The notes beneath the pieces are model-generated. The model made no database searches. It was given only the letters and a program-made list of their open reading frames with translations, and was not told the origin of the DNA. Of a stretch of 39,907 nt of DNA, positions 15,039 through 22,415 are shown piece by piece. The translations under genes and the position numbers were made by a program. This DNA comes from an uncultured Alistipes sp. Lineage in GTDB: Bacteria; Bacteroidota; Bacteroidia; Bacteroidales; Rikenellaceae. Position 1 is the first letter of the stretch. The number at the start of each line of letters is the position of its first letter. The stretch covers positions 1 to 39,907 of the forward strand of contig CALBQR010000010.1 of assembly GCA_937899895.1 (NCBI GenBank). The letters run 5' to 3'.

Positions 15039-17066
15039 ATGAAAAAAGTTTTAACACTGATTATGTTGACTTCGATCTTCGCATCCTGCACGCAGGAGCA
15101 GACCGAAAGCGCTTTCCGTTGGGTTATCGACCGCTTCGATGACGTGAAGGTTATCCGCTATCAGGTTCCCGAATTTGATGCTCTGCCTTTGGAGCAGAAG
15201 CAGTTGGTCTATTATCTTGGCGAGGCTGCAAAGTGTGGCCGCGACATTATGTTCGACCAGAACTTCAAATACAATCTGGCTATCCGCCGCACCCTCGAAG
15301 GTATCTATACCAACTATCAGGGCGACCCCAACGACGAGGAGTGGCAGAAGGTTGTTAAGTATCTGAAAAAGGTGTGGTTCGCTAACGGTATCCACCACCA
15401 TTACAGTATGGACAAGTTCCAGCCCGAATTCTCGCAGGAGTACTTCGTGAAGTTGGTCAAGGCTACGCCCGATGAGGCTCTGCCGCTCGATTTCGGTACC
15501 CGTGAGGAGCTGATGGCAGCAATCGTGCCCGCAATGTTCGATGCGTCGCTCTACGCCCGCCGTCTGGACCAGAGCGAGGGTGTGGATATGATCACCTCGT
15601 CGGCTAACAACTACTACGCAGGTGTAACCCAGAAGGAGGTTGAAAAGTTCTATGCCGATATGATCGACCACAACGATCCCCAGCCCATTTCGTATGGTCT
15701 GAACTCGCAGCTGACCAAAGACGAGAACGGTAAGGTCGTTGAGCGCGTATGGAAGCAGGGCGGTATGTATGGCGAGGCTATCGACAAGATTCTCTACTGG
15801 TTGGAGAAGGCTTCGGAGGTTGCTAACCCCACCCAGAAGCAGATTATCGACGCTCTGTGTGAGTACTACCGCAGCGGTAACTTGCGCGACTTCGACAAGT
15901 ACAACGTACTGTGGGTACAGGACATCGAGTCGAATATCGACTTCGTGAACGGCTTTATCGAGGACTATGGTGATCCTATGGGCCGCAAGGCGTCGTGGGA
16001 GGCTAACGTAAGCCTGCGCAGCGACGAGGCTACCAAGCGCACTCAAATCATCAGCGCAAACGCACAATGGTTCGAGGACAACTCGCCCATCAACCCCGCA
16101 TACCGCAAGCCCGAAGTTAAGGGCGTTTCGGCAAAGGTTATCAACGTGGCTATGCTCGGTGGCGACTGCTACCCCGCTACCCCGATCGGCATCAACCTGC
16201 CCAATGCCGACTGGATTCGCAAGGAGCACGGCTCAAAGTCGGTAACTATCGACAACATCACATACGCCTACGACAAGGCTGCCGAGGGCAACGGCTTTAT
16301 GGAGGAGTTTGTATTGCGCGAGGAGGATAGAGAGCGTATGCGCCTCTACGGCAAGCTCACTGACGACCTCCACACCGACCTCCACGAGTGCCTCGGCCAC
16401 GGCTCAGGTCAGCTGCGCGAGGGCACCAAGGGTGACGAGCTACGCACCTACTACTCAACGCTTGAGGAGGCGCGTGCCGACCTCTTTGCACTATACTACC
16501 TTGGCGACCAGAAGATGGTAAAGATTGGCCTTTTGCCCAATCAGGAGGCTGCGTGGGCCAACTATAGCAAGTATATTATGAACGGTATGATGACACAGCT
16601 GGCACGCATCGAGGAGGGCAAGGATGTTCAGGAGTCGCATATGCGCAACCGCAAGCTTATCGCCGAGTGGTGCTACGAGCACGGCAAGGTGGATAATGTT
16701 ATCGAGATTATAGAGCGCAATGGCAAGAAGTATGTAGTAGTCAACGACTTCCATAAGCTCCGCAACCTCTTTGGCGAGCTCCTACGCGAGGTACAGCGCA
16801 TCAAGTCCGAGGGCGACTACGCGGCAGGCAGCGCACTTGTTGAGCGCTACGCCGTGAAGATTGACCCTGAGCTACACCGCGAGGTCGTAACACGCTACAA
16901 GGCGCTCAATATTGAGCCTTACAGTGGTTTCGTGAACCCCGAATACACCATTGTCAAGGACGAGGAGGGCAAGATTGTCGATGTAAAGATTTCGTACACT
17001 AAGAACTATATACAGCAGATGCTCGGCTACGCTGAGAACTACTCATTCCTCCCCAACGAGAACTAA
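15039..17066 (+). CDS. Dipeptidyl-peptidase III family (M49) lipoprotein
   Basis: A 675-residue zinc peptidase that removes dipeptides from the N-terminus of short peptides. The zinc motif HEXXGH is HECLGH at residues 449-454, and the second motif EEARAD is at 476-481, with E477 the expected third ligand. The N-terminus MKKVLTLIMLTSIFASCTQ carries a lipobox with Cys17, so this form is predicted to be membrane-anchored rather than cytosolic. Homologues in Bacteroides are sometimes mislabelled dihydrofolate reductase. Codon choice changes sharply near 16320 (about codon 427): before it CTG, TTG and ATC dominate; after it CTA, CTT and ATT appear and GATC sites vanish. The reading frame stays intact. 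It stands alone with its own promoter. Confidence 0.9.
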   Translation: MKKVLTLIMLTSIFASCTQEQTESAFRWVIDRFDDVKVIRYQVPEFDALPLEQKQLVYYLGEAAKCGRDIMFDQNFKYNLAIRRTLEGIYTNYQGDPNDEEWQKVVKYLKKVWFANGIHHHYSMDKFQPEFSQEYFVKLVKATPDEALPLDFGTREELMAAIVPAMFDASLYARRLDQSEGVDMITSSANNYYAGVTQKEVEKFYADMIDHNDPQPISYGLNSQLTKDENGKVVERVWKQGGMYGEAIDKILYWLEKASEVANPTQKQIIDALCEYYRSGNLRDFDKYNVLWVQDIESNIDFVNGFIEDYGDPMGRKASWEANVSLRSDEATKRTQIISANAQWFEDNSPINPAYRKPEVKGVSAKVINVAMLGGDCYPATPIGINLPNADWIRKEHGSKSVTIDNITYAYDKAAEGNGFMEEFVLREEDRERMRLYGKLTDDLHTDLHECLGHGSGQLREGTKGDELRTYYSTLEEARADLFALYYLGDQKMVKIGLLPNQEAAWANYSKYIMNGMMTQLARIEEGKDVQESHMRNRKLIAEWCYEHGKVDNVIEIIERNGKKYVVVNDFHKLRNLFGELLREVQRIKSEGDYAAGSALVERYAVKIDPELHREVVTRYKALNIEPYSGFVNPEYTIVKDEEGKIVDVKISYTKNYIQQMLGYAENYSFLPNEN

Positions 17067-17070
17067 GGAG

Positions 17071-17106
17071 AGTTGTTAGTTATTAGTTATTAGTTGTTAG
17101 TAGTTA
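17071..17106 (+). repeat. GTTAGTT-type short tandem repeat
   Basis: Degenerate tandem units of GTTAGTTATTA / GTTGTTAG just after the DPP III stop codon. The same units recur at 17216-17256 and 39841-39861. Confidence 0.6.
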
Positions 17107-17110
17107 GAGA

Positions 17111-17202
17111 GTCATCTTGAGCTTTAGCGAAAGATCTAAAGGTTTAGTGGGCAGTTCAAGCTATTACCCTCCGAGAGATTCTTCACTTGCGTTCAGAATG
17201 AC
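17111..17202. repeat. REP-like inverted repeat (GTCATTCTGA family)
   Basis: The left arm 17111-17137 (GTCATCTTGAG...AAAGATCT) and the reverse complement of the right arm 17176-17202 (GTCATTCTGAACG...GAAGAATCT) are diverged copies of one 27-nt sequence facing each other across a 38-nt loop. The GTCATTCTGAnCG...GAAGAATCT word is a dispersed intergenic repeat I recall from Bacteroidetes and other genomes. No transposase is nearby. Confidence 0.6.
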
Positions 17203-17215
17203 AACAGAGAAGAGG

Positions 17216-17256
17216 TGTTAGTTTTTAGGTGTTAGTTATTAGTTGTTAGTTGTTAG
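17216..17256 (+). repeat. Second GTTAGTT-type short tandem repeat
   Basis: Further GTTAGTTATTA and GTTAGTTGTTAG units on the other side of the REP-like element, so the inverted repeat is bracketed by the two arrays. Confidence 0.55.
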
Positions 17257-17273
17257 AATATTTCCGCTAAAAA

Positions 17274-17324
17274 ACATTTTAACCCATTTTAACTCATCGT
17301 AACTAATTTTAACTCATTGGGTTA
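17274..17324 (-). terminator. Possible terminator of the NSS transporter gene
   Basis: TAACCCA (17280-17286) and TGGGTTA (17318-17324) are inverted repeats around near-copies of the 10-mer TTTTAACTCA. On the minus strand the second arm is followed by AAATG and a T-run, placed a few nt after the transporter stop. Confidence 0.4.
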
Positions 17325-17329
17325 TTAGC

Positions 17330-18667
17330 CTACAAGCTATTGATGAAATCAATGATGCCGAAGACGAAGACTACCGACACCAAAACGGGGCATACCCACT
17401 TCAACAAGAAGCGGATAAAGGGGTAGGTAGCCTTATCGACACCACCTTCGGCGGTAAGCTCTGCACGCATATCCTCCTTCTTCCAGATCCAACCCACAAA
17501 GATAGAGGTGAGGATACCGAGAACGGGGAGCATAACGATAGCAGTGAAGCTATCGAGCAACGCAAAGAGGTTCATACCTACAACCTTAAACTCGCTCCAC
17601 GCACCAAGCGACAACGAGCAAGCAGTAGAGAGCAACAGAGCACCAATGGTAACAACCGTTGCACCTGCCTTACGGCTCATACCGCGCTTCTCGACAAAGT
17701 ATGATGTTACGGCCTCGTGCATCGAGATTGTCGATGACAACGCCGCAAGACCCAACAAGAGGAAGAAGAGTGTTGCCCACAGGTTACCGAAAGGCATCGA
17801 CGAGAAGACCTTGGGCATAGCAACAAACGCGAGCTGCATACCGCTCTCATTCTCAACACCTGCCGAGAAGATGATGACAGCAGCGGTGAGTGCCACAACA
17901 GTATCGAGCGACACTACGCTGATTGCCGTGCCAGCAATCTTGGTGCCCTCCTTGAAGTATGAGCCATAGATAAGCATAGCGCCCATACCGATAGAGAGGG
18001 TGAAGAATGCCTGACCCATAGCATCGAGGAAGGTCTTGCCTGTAACCTTCGAGAAGTCGGGAGTAAAGACATTGCCCAACGCCTCACGACCCTCAGGCAA
18101 CCACAACGAGTAGACTGCCAACACAACGAGGATGCCGAACAAGAGGGGCATCATCACCTTAGATGCCTTCTCGATACCGCCCTGCACACCACCGATGATG
18201 ATAAAGTGGTTGGCAAAGATAAAGAGGTAGGTAAAGATGAGAGGCTTCCAAGTAGCTGTCGTAAAGTCCTTGAAGAACTGACCAAAGTCGCCACCGACGC
18301 TATTCATCGCCGACTCGATAGCGTAGTTGAGTGTCCAGCCCGAAATTACGAAGTAGTAGCCCATAATGAGGAATACCGACACGAGGCCCATAGCTCCGAG
18401 CCAGCCCCAGCCACGCTTGATGGTGGCGAAGGCATCAATGGGGTTGCGCTTGGTGTTATGACCCACCGAGAACTCCGCAACAAGCAGGGGCAGACCCAAG
18501 AAGAGGATGCAGCCCAAGTAGATAAGAATGAAGGCGCCACCACCGTGCTCCGAGGTGATGTAGGGGAAACGCCAGATGTTACCGAGGCCGATTGCCGAGC
18601 CTGCGGCAGCGAGGATTGCGGCAACCTTACCGCCAAAGCCTCCGCGTGATGTTGTCTTTTCAGCCAT
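17330..18667 (-). CDS. Sodium-dependent transporter, NSS (SLC6/LeuT) family
   Basis: A 445-residue inner-membrane protein with 11-12 hydrophobic helices. The TM1 signature AAGSAIGLGNIWRFPYITSE (about 21-40) with the unwound GLGNIWRFPY segment marks the Na+:neurotransmitter symporter fold, likely importing an amino acid with Na+. Bacterial members are usually about 440-510 residues, so it is complete. The substrate cannot be read from sequence. It lies 35 nt after folB on the same strand and may be the last gene of a dnaX-tyrS-folB unit. Confidence 0.92.
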   Translation of the reverse strand: MAEKTTSRGGFGGKVAAILAAAGSAIGLGNIWRFPYITSEHGGGAFILIYLGCILFLGLPLLVAEFSVGHNTKRNPIDAFATIKRGWGWLGAMGLVSVFLIMGYYFVISGWTLNYAIESAMNSVGGDFGQFFKDFTTATWKPLIFTYLFIFANHFIIIGGVQGGIEKASKVMMPLLFGILVVLAVYSLWLPEGREALGNVFTPDFSKVTGKTFLDAMGQAFFTLSIGMGAMLIYGSYFKEGTKIAGTAISVVSLDTVVALTAAVIIFSAGVENESGMQLAFVAMPKVFSSMPFGNLWATLFFLLLGLAALSSTISMHEAVTSYFVEKRGMSRKAGATVVTIGALLLSTACSLSLGAWSEFKVVGMNLFALLDSFTAIVMLPVLGILTSIFVGWIWKKEDMRAELTAEGGVDKATYPFIRFLLKWVCPVLVSVVFVFGIIDFINSL

Positions 18668-18702
18668 TATACAATTCTGTTACTCTATTTACAAACAGTA
18701 TA

Positions 18703-19062
18703 CTATCCTATTAATGTTACACTTACTCGGTCGATTTTGCCACCCAACGGAGGCGCAATCTTCGCCACTGTACACTCCACGCTCTCAATCTGGGGAAATG
18801 CCTCCTTTACCGCCACGATGATATTCTTCGCTGCCGCCTCGATGGTGCGCTGTGTGCGCTGCATCGTGCGCTCGACAATCTCGAATACGGTGAGGTAGTT
18901 TACCGCCTGGCGCACATCGTCAGTTTCGGGTAGCGTGCCAAGGGGCGTGGTAATCGCCAAATCGACACGAAAGCGGTTGCCCACCTGCTGCTCCAAGTCG
19001 TAGCAGCCGTGAAACGCTCGCACATAGATGCCTTCGAGGCGAATGGTGTAGTTAGAATTCAT
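18703..19062 (-). CDS. folB: Dihydroneopterin aldolase FolB
   Basis: A 119-residue cytoplasmic enzyme of folate synthesis that cleaves 7,8-dihydroneopterin to 6-hydroxymethyldihydropterin and glycolaldehyde. The start MNSNYTIRLEGIYVRAFHGC contains the family segment xxGxxxxAxHG. The middle DDVRQAVNYLTVFEIVER matches the D-x-x-x-x-x-x-Y-x-x-x pattern, and the end VAKIAPPLGGKIDRVSVTL holds the conserved K near PP. Length is typical (about 120). The ATG at 19062 is preferred over a TTG 12 nt upstream. It starts 21 nt after tyrS. Confidence 0.9.
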   Translation of the reverse strand: MNSNYTIRLEGIYVRAFHGCYDLEQQVGNRFRVDLAITTPLGTLPETDDVRQAVNYLTVFEIVERTMQRTQRTIEAAAKNIIVAVKEAFPQIESVECTVAKIAPPLGGKIDRVSVTLIG

Positions 19063-19083
19063 ACCGACCTGCAATGTTTTAGG

Positions 19084-20379
19084 CTACTCGACAATGATAA
19101 GATAGTAGTTCTTCTTGCCACGCTGAGCAAGGAGGTACTTACCTGCGATAAGGTCGCTATCGGATAGGCTACGCATAGCATCTGTTACCTTCTCCTTGTT
19201 GAGCTGCACACCGCCACCCTGCACCATCTTGCGGCACTCGCCCTTCGAGGGGAATACCTTGCAGAGCTCGGCCACAATGTCGATAAAGGGCTTATTAAGG
19301 TCGGCACGCGAGATTTTGAACTGGGGAACGCCCTCGAAGACCTGAAGCAGTGTTGCCTCGTCCAACGAGCGCAATGCCTCAGAGGTGGCATTACCGAAGA
19401 GGATGTTCGTTGCTGCCTGAGCCTTCTCCAACTCCTCCTTAGAGTGAATCATAGTGGTAATCTCCTCAGCCAAGCGCTTCTGCAAGATGCGCAAGTGGGG
19501 AGCCTCGTCGTGCTCCTTGATAAGAGACTCGATAGTCTCGCGGTCGAGAAGCGTAAATATCTTGATGTAGCGCTTTGCATCGTCATCGCTGACATTGAGC
19601 CAGAACTGATAGAACTTATAGGGCGAGGTGTAGCGAGCATCGAGCCATACATTGCCCGACTCGGTCTTACCGAACTTCGTGCCATCTGCCTTGGTGATAA
19701 GGGGGCAGGTGATGGCGAAAGCCTCAGCCTCAGCGCCCAACTTACGGCGGATAAGCTCAGTACCGGTGGTGATATTACCCCACTGGTCGGCACCACCAAG
19801 CTGCACCTTGCAGTTGTACTCCTGATAGAGGTGCAAGAAGTCGTAGCCCTGCAATAGCTGGTAGGTAAACTCCGTAAACGACATACCATCACCCTCGCCA
19901 TTGAAGCGCTTCTTAACAGAGTCCTTGGCCATCATATAGTTTACGGTGATGCACTTGCCAATATCGCGTGCGAAGTCCAAGAACGAGAACTCCTTCATCC
20001 AGTCGTAGTTGTTCACCAACAAGGCGTGGTTCTCGGCATCGGAGTCGAAGTCGATAAGGCGGGCAAGCTGGTTCTTGATAGCCTCCTGATTGTGGCGCAA
20101 GGTGGCCTCATCGAGGAGGTTACGCTCCTGCGACTTACCCGAAGGGTCGCCAATCATACCCGTAGCACCGCCAATAAGGGCGATGGGGCGGTGGCCACAC
20201 ATCTGGAAGTGCTTCAAAATCATCACACCCACCAAGTGGCCGATATGTAGTGAGTCGGCTGTGGGGTCGATACCCAAATATGCCGTTGTCATCTCCTTCT
20301 GTAACTGCTCCTTAGCGCCGGGCATAATCGTATGAATCATACCGCGCCACTCAAGCTCCTGAACAAAATCCTTAATCAT
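19084..20379 (-). CDS. tyrS: Tyrosyl-tRNA synthetase
   Basis: A 431-residue class I aminoacyl-tRNA synthetase charging tRNA-Tyr. HIGH is at residues 45-48 (SLHIGHLVGV), and the KMSKS-type loop is KFGKTESGN near 230. The tyrosine-site segment YQLLQGYDFLHLYQEYNCKV with QLGGADQWGN is intact. A C-terminal S4-type RNA-binding domain covers about 355-431 (CRKMVQGGGVQLNKEKV). It lies 53 nt after dnaX and 21 nt before folB, in a minus-strand housekeeping run. Confidence 0.97.
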   Translation of the reverse strand: MIKDFVQELEWRGMIHTIMPGAKEQLQKEMTTAYLGIDPTADSLHIGHLVGVMILKHFQMCGHRPIALIGGATGMIGDPSGKSQERNLLDEATLRHNQEAIKNQLARLIDFDSDAENHALLVNNYDWMKEFSFLDFARDIGKCITVNYMMAKDSVKKRFNGEGDGMSFTEFTYQLLQGYDFLHLYQEYNCKVQLGGADQWGNITTGTELIRRKLGAEAEAFAITCPLITKADGTKFGKTESGNVWLDARYTSPYKFYQFWLNVSDDDAKRYIKIFTLLDRETIESLIKEHDEAPHLRILQKRLAEEITTMIHSKEELEKAQAATNILFGNATSEALRSLDEATLLQVFEGVPQFKISRADLNKPFIDIVAELCKVFPSKGECRKMVQGGGVQLNKEKVTDAMRSLSDSDLIAGKYLLAQRGKKNYYLIIVE

Positions 20380-20432
20380 CGTTTTATAGTTTTCTATTTG
20401 TTTTTTTAATATCTGGCTCGCCCGACCTCGGC

Positions 20433-22250
20433 CTACTCGGCATCGAGGTTAAGGCGCTCTATCATCTCCGTAAGTTTTGCGTTTTTCGCCACAAGGTGTT
20501 TCAATCTATCCTCGATTGTGATGGGTCGAGCCACCTTTATCTTCTCGTTCACCACAACCTCAATCTCGATGTAGCCATCTACCTCCGCCATCTTGGCAAG
20601 GTAGCCCTGCCACTCACGCTTGTCGCGAAGAATATCCTCGCAAAGCTCCTGCGAGGGCACCATAACCGTTACGGTGTTCTCCTTGATGCACATCTCGGAG
20701 AATATCTTGCGGAAGCGTGGACGCGAAACACCGAGTTCGGCATCTATCTTTTGGCGAGCACTCTCCAACTTTTCGGCGCTATCAGGGTCAATAGTGCTCT
20801 GGTGCACCGCCTCGGCAGCTGCCTCCTCCAATACTCGCTCCGATGCGGTCTTGGCACCACCGTTCACCATCTCCTTAATCGAGATGCTACCCGCCATTCG
20901 GCGCATCGTGGGGCGCTTGGGCTCCTCCTTTTGCTCCACCTCCGTAGCCTTAGGCGCAGGCACTGGCTGTGGTGCAGGTGCGGGCGCTGGTGTAGGCTGA
21001 GGAGCGGGCGCTGGTGCAGGTTGTGATGCGGGCTGCGGAGTTGGCTGTGCCACTGGCTGAGGCGCGGGCTGTGCCATCTGAGGCTGTGCGGGCGTCGTAG
21101 CTACCAACTCAGGCAACGCAAAATCGGTTGCGAGGGTCGAGTTATCTACCTCGCTATTTTTTTTTTGACCGAGACCCGCAATCTTCATAAGTCCCAGTTC
21201 AACAAGCAATCGTTGGTTCGACGACTGTCGTATCTTGCCATCGGCCTCGGTAAGCAACGCTATGGCATTGAATAGGAACCCTTCGTCTGCCGTTGTCGCC
21301 TGCTTGCGGTAGCGCTCAACAAGCGTACCCGTAAACTCGATAAGTCCGATAGCGGGGCCCTTTGCCATAAGCAGGTCGCGCATATGGGCATTCAGACCCG
21401 AAAGGAAGACCTGAGGCGAGAAGCCCTTCGACAGTACCTCGTCAAAGAGCATCAACGCATCGACATAGCGGCCACCGAGCAACATCTCCGTAACGCTGAA
21501 GTAGGTGTCGTAGTCGAGGACATTGAGCGTTGCCGCCACATCCTTATACGAGAGATTTGAGCCACAGAACGATACCGCCTTATCGAACATCGAGAGGGCA
21601 TCACGCATACCACCATCGGCCTTGTGGGCGATAAGGTTGAGTGCCTCATCATCGGCCGTAACACCCTCCTTATCGGCTATGTAGCGCAGATACTCCACGC
21701 CGTCCTCAACCTTGATGCGGTTGAAGTCGTAGATCTGACAACGCGAGAGGATGGTGGGGATAATCTTATGCTTCTCGGTGGTAGCCAAGACGAAGATAGC
21801 GTGGCGTGGTGGCTCCTCAAGGGTCTTGAGGAAGGCGTTGAACGCCGCAGCCGAGAGCATATGAACCTCGTCGATAACAAATACCGAGTAGCTACCCTGC
21901 TGAGGTATGATGCGCACCTGCTCGATAAGGTTGCGGATGTCGTCTACCGAGTTGTTGGATGCGGCATCCAACTCGTGAACATTGAGCGAACGACCCTCGT
22001 TGAACGAACGACACGACTCGCACTCGTTGCAGGCCTCGCCATTCTGAGGATTTAGGCAGTTGATGGCCTTGGCAAAGATGCGGGCACAGGTGGTCTTACC
22101 TACACCGCGAGGGCCGCAGAAGAGGTAGGCGTGTGCCAACTGACCACGCTCGATAGCGTTCTTCAAGGTCGATGTTATATGACGCTGACCCACGACCGAA
22201 GCGAAGGTCGAGGGGCGATACTTGCGTGCTGAAACTACAAAATTCTCCAT
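20433..22250 (-). CDS. dnaX: DNA polymerase III subunit tau (DnaX), possibly also gamma by slippage
   Basis: A 605-residue clamp-loader ATPase. The N-terminus MENFVVSARKYRPSTFASVV follows the family; Walker A is GPRGVGKT at 46-53. The zinc module has Cys at 65, 74, 77 and 80, Walker B is VIDEVH at about 125-130, and the SRC motif is at 169-171. Domain III ends LLVELGLMKIAGLG near 361. Then comes a Gln/Pro/Ala repeat linker (about 380-445, many QP-AP units) and a C-terminal tau domain. Codons 362-365 (Q-K-K-N) are spelled with ten A in a row; a shift to either other frame stops at once, giving about 365-367 residues. The ATG at 22250 is fixed by the promoter box 7 nt upstream. Confidence 0.95.
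   Translation of the reverse strand: MENFVVSARKYRPSTFASVVGQRHITSTLKNAIERGQLAHAYLFCGPRGVGKTTCARIFAKAINCLNPQNGEACNECESCRSFNEGRSLNVHELDAASNNSVDDIRNLIEQVRIIPQQGSYSVFVIDEVHMLSAAAFNAFLKTLEEPPRHAIFVLATTEKHKIIPTILSRCQIYDFNRIKVEDGVEYLRYIADKEGVTADDEALNLIAHKADGGMRDALSMFDKAVSFCGSNLSYKDVAATLNVLDYDTYFSVTEMLLGGRYVDALMLFDEVLSKGFSPQVFLSGLNAHMRDLLMAKGPAIGLIEFTGTLVERYRKQATTADEGFLFNAIALLTEADGKIRQSSNQRLLVELGLMKIAGLGQKKNSEVDNSTLATDFALPELVATTPAQPQMAQPAPQPVAQPTPQPASQPAPAPAPQPTPAPAPAPQPVPAPKATEVEQKEEPKRPTMRRMAGSISIKEMVNGGAKTASERVLEEAAAEAVHQSTIDPDSAEKLESARQKIDAELGVSRPRFRKIFSEMCIKENTVTVMVPSQELCEDILRDKREWQGYLAKMAEVDGYIEIEVVVNEKIKVARPITIEDRLKHLVAKNAKLTEMIERLNLDAE
21157..21166 (-). promoter_or_regulatory. A10 slippery tract in dnaX at the domain III/IV boundary
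   Basis: The coding strand reads C-A10-TAG-CGAGGTAG. In frame it is CAA AAA AAA AAT AGC GAG GTA. One extra A (or a -1 ribosomal shift) gives CAA AAA AAA AAA TAG, an immediate stop. One fewer A (or a +1 shift) gives ATA GCG AGG TAG. Both make a protein ending just after domain III. Thermus thermophilus dnaX is known to use an A9 run for transcriptional slippage to make gamma. Confidence 0.6.
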
Positions 22251-22257
22251 AACTCGA

Positions 22258-22265
22258 CAAAGATA
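22258..22265 (-). promoter_or_regulatory. -7 element of dnaX (near-leaderless)
   Basis: On the minus strand TATCTTTG is a perfect -7 box ending 7 nt before the dnaX ATG at 22250, leaving almost no 5' leader. It excludes the longer in-frame start at 22385. Confidence 0.55.
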
Positions 22266-22342
22266 CGAAAAATTTCGCTCACTCGTATGCGCACACGCGA
22301 GAATTTTTTGGTTACAAGAGGCTCTGAAAACAGCTTTTGTAG

Positions 22343-22389
22343 ATAAATGGGCGAAAACTTGTGATTTCAGCAACTCTTCGCCCATTTAT
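22343..22389 (-). terminator. Long inverted repeat after the AAA/DUF4143 gene
   Basis: ATAAATGGGCGAA (22343-22355) and TTCGCCCATTTAT (22377-22389) form a perfect 13-bp stem with a 21-nt loop, 26 nt past the minus-strand ATPase stop. There is no clear T-run, so it may be a terminator or a 3'-end stabilising stem. Confidence 0.6.
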
Positions 22390-22415
22390 AATTTTCAAAT
22401 AAGATATAACAATAA

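Noticed and set aside
15039..17066. Frameshift or gene fusion explaining the composition change in the DPP III gene
   Set aside because: The frame is continuous, and both zinc motifs and the family length are intact, so the change is synonymous and not a fusion of different genes.
17067..17329. Possible CRISPR array in the repetitive intergenic region
   Set aside because: The units are short degenerate GTTAGTT runs and one inverted pair, without regular repeats and unique spacers, and there are no cas genes.
22251..22385. Upstream in-frame extension of dnaX
   Set aside because: The -7 box at 22258-22265 lies inside it, and the DnaX family begins at MENFVVSARKYRP.
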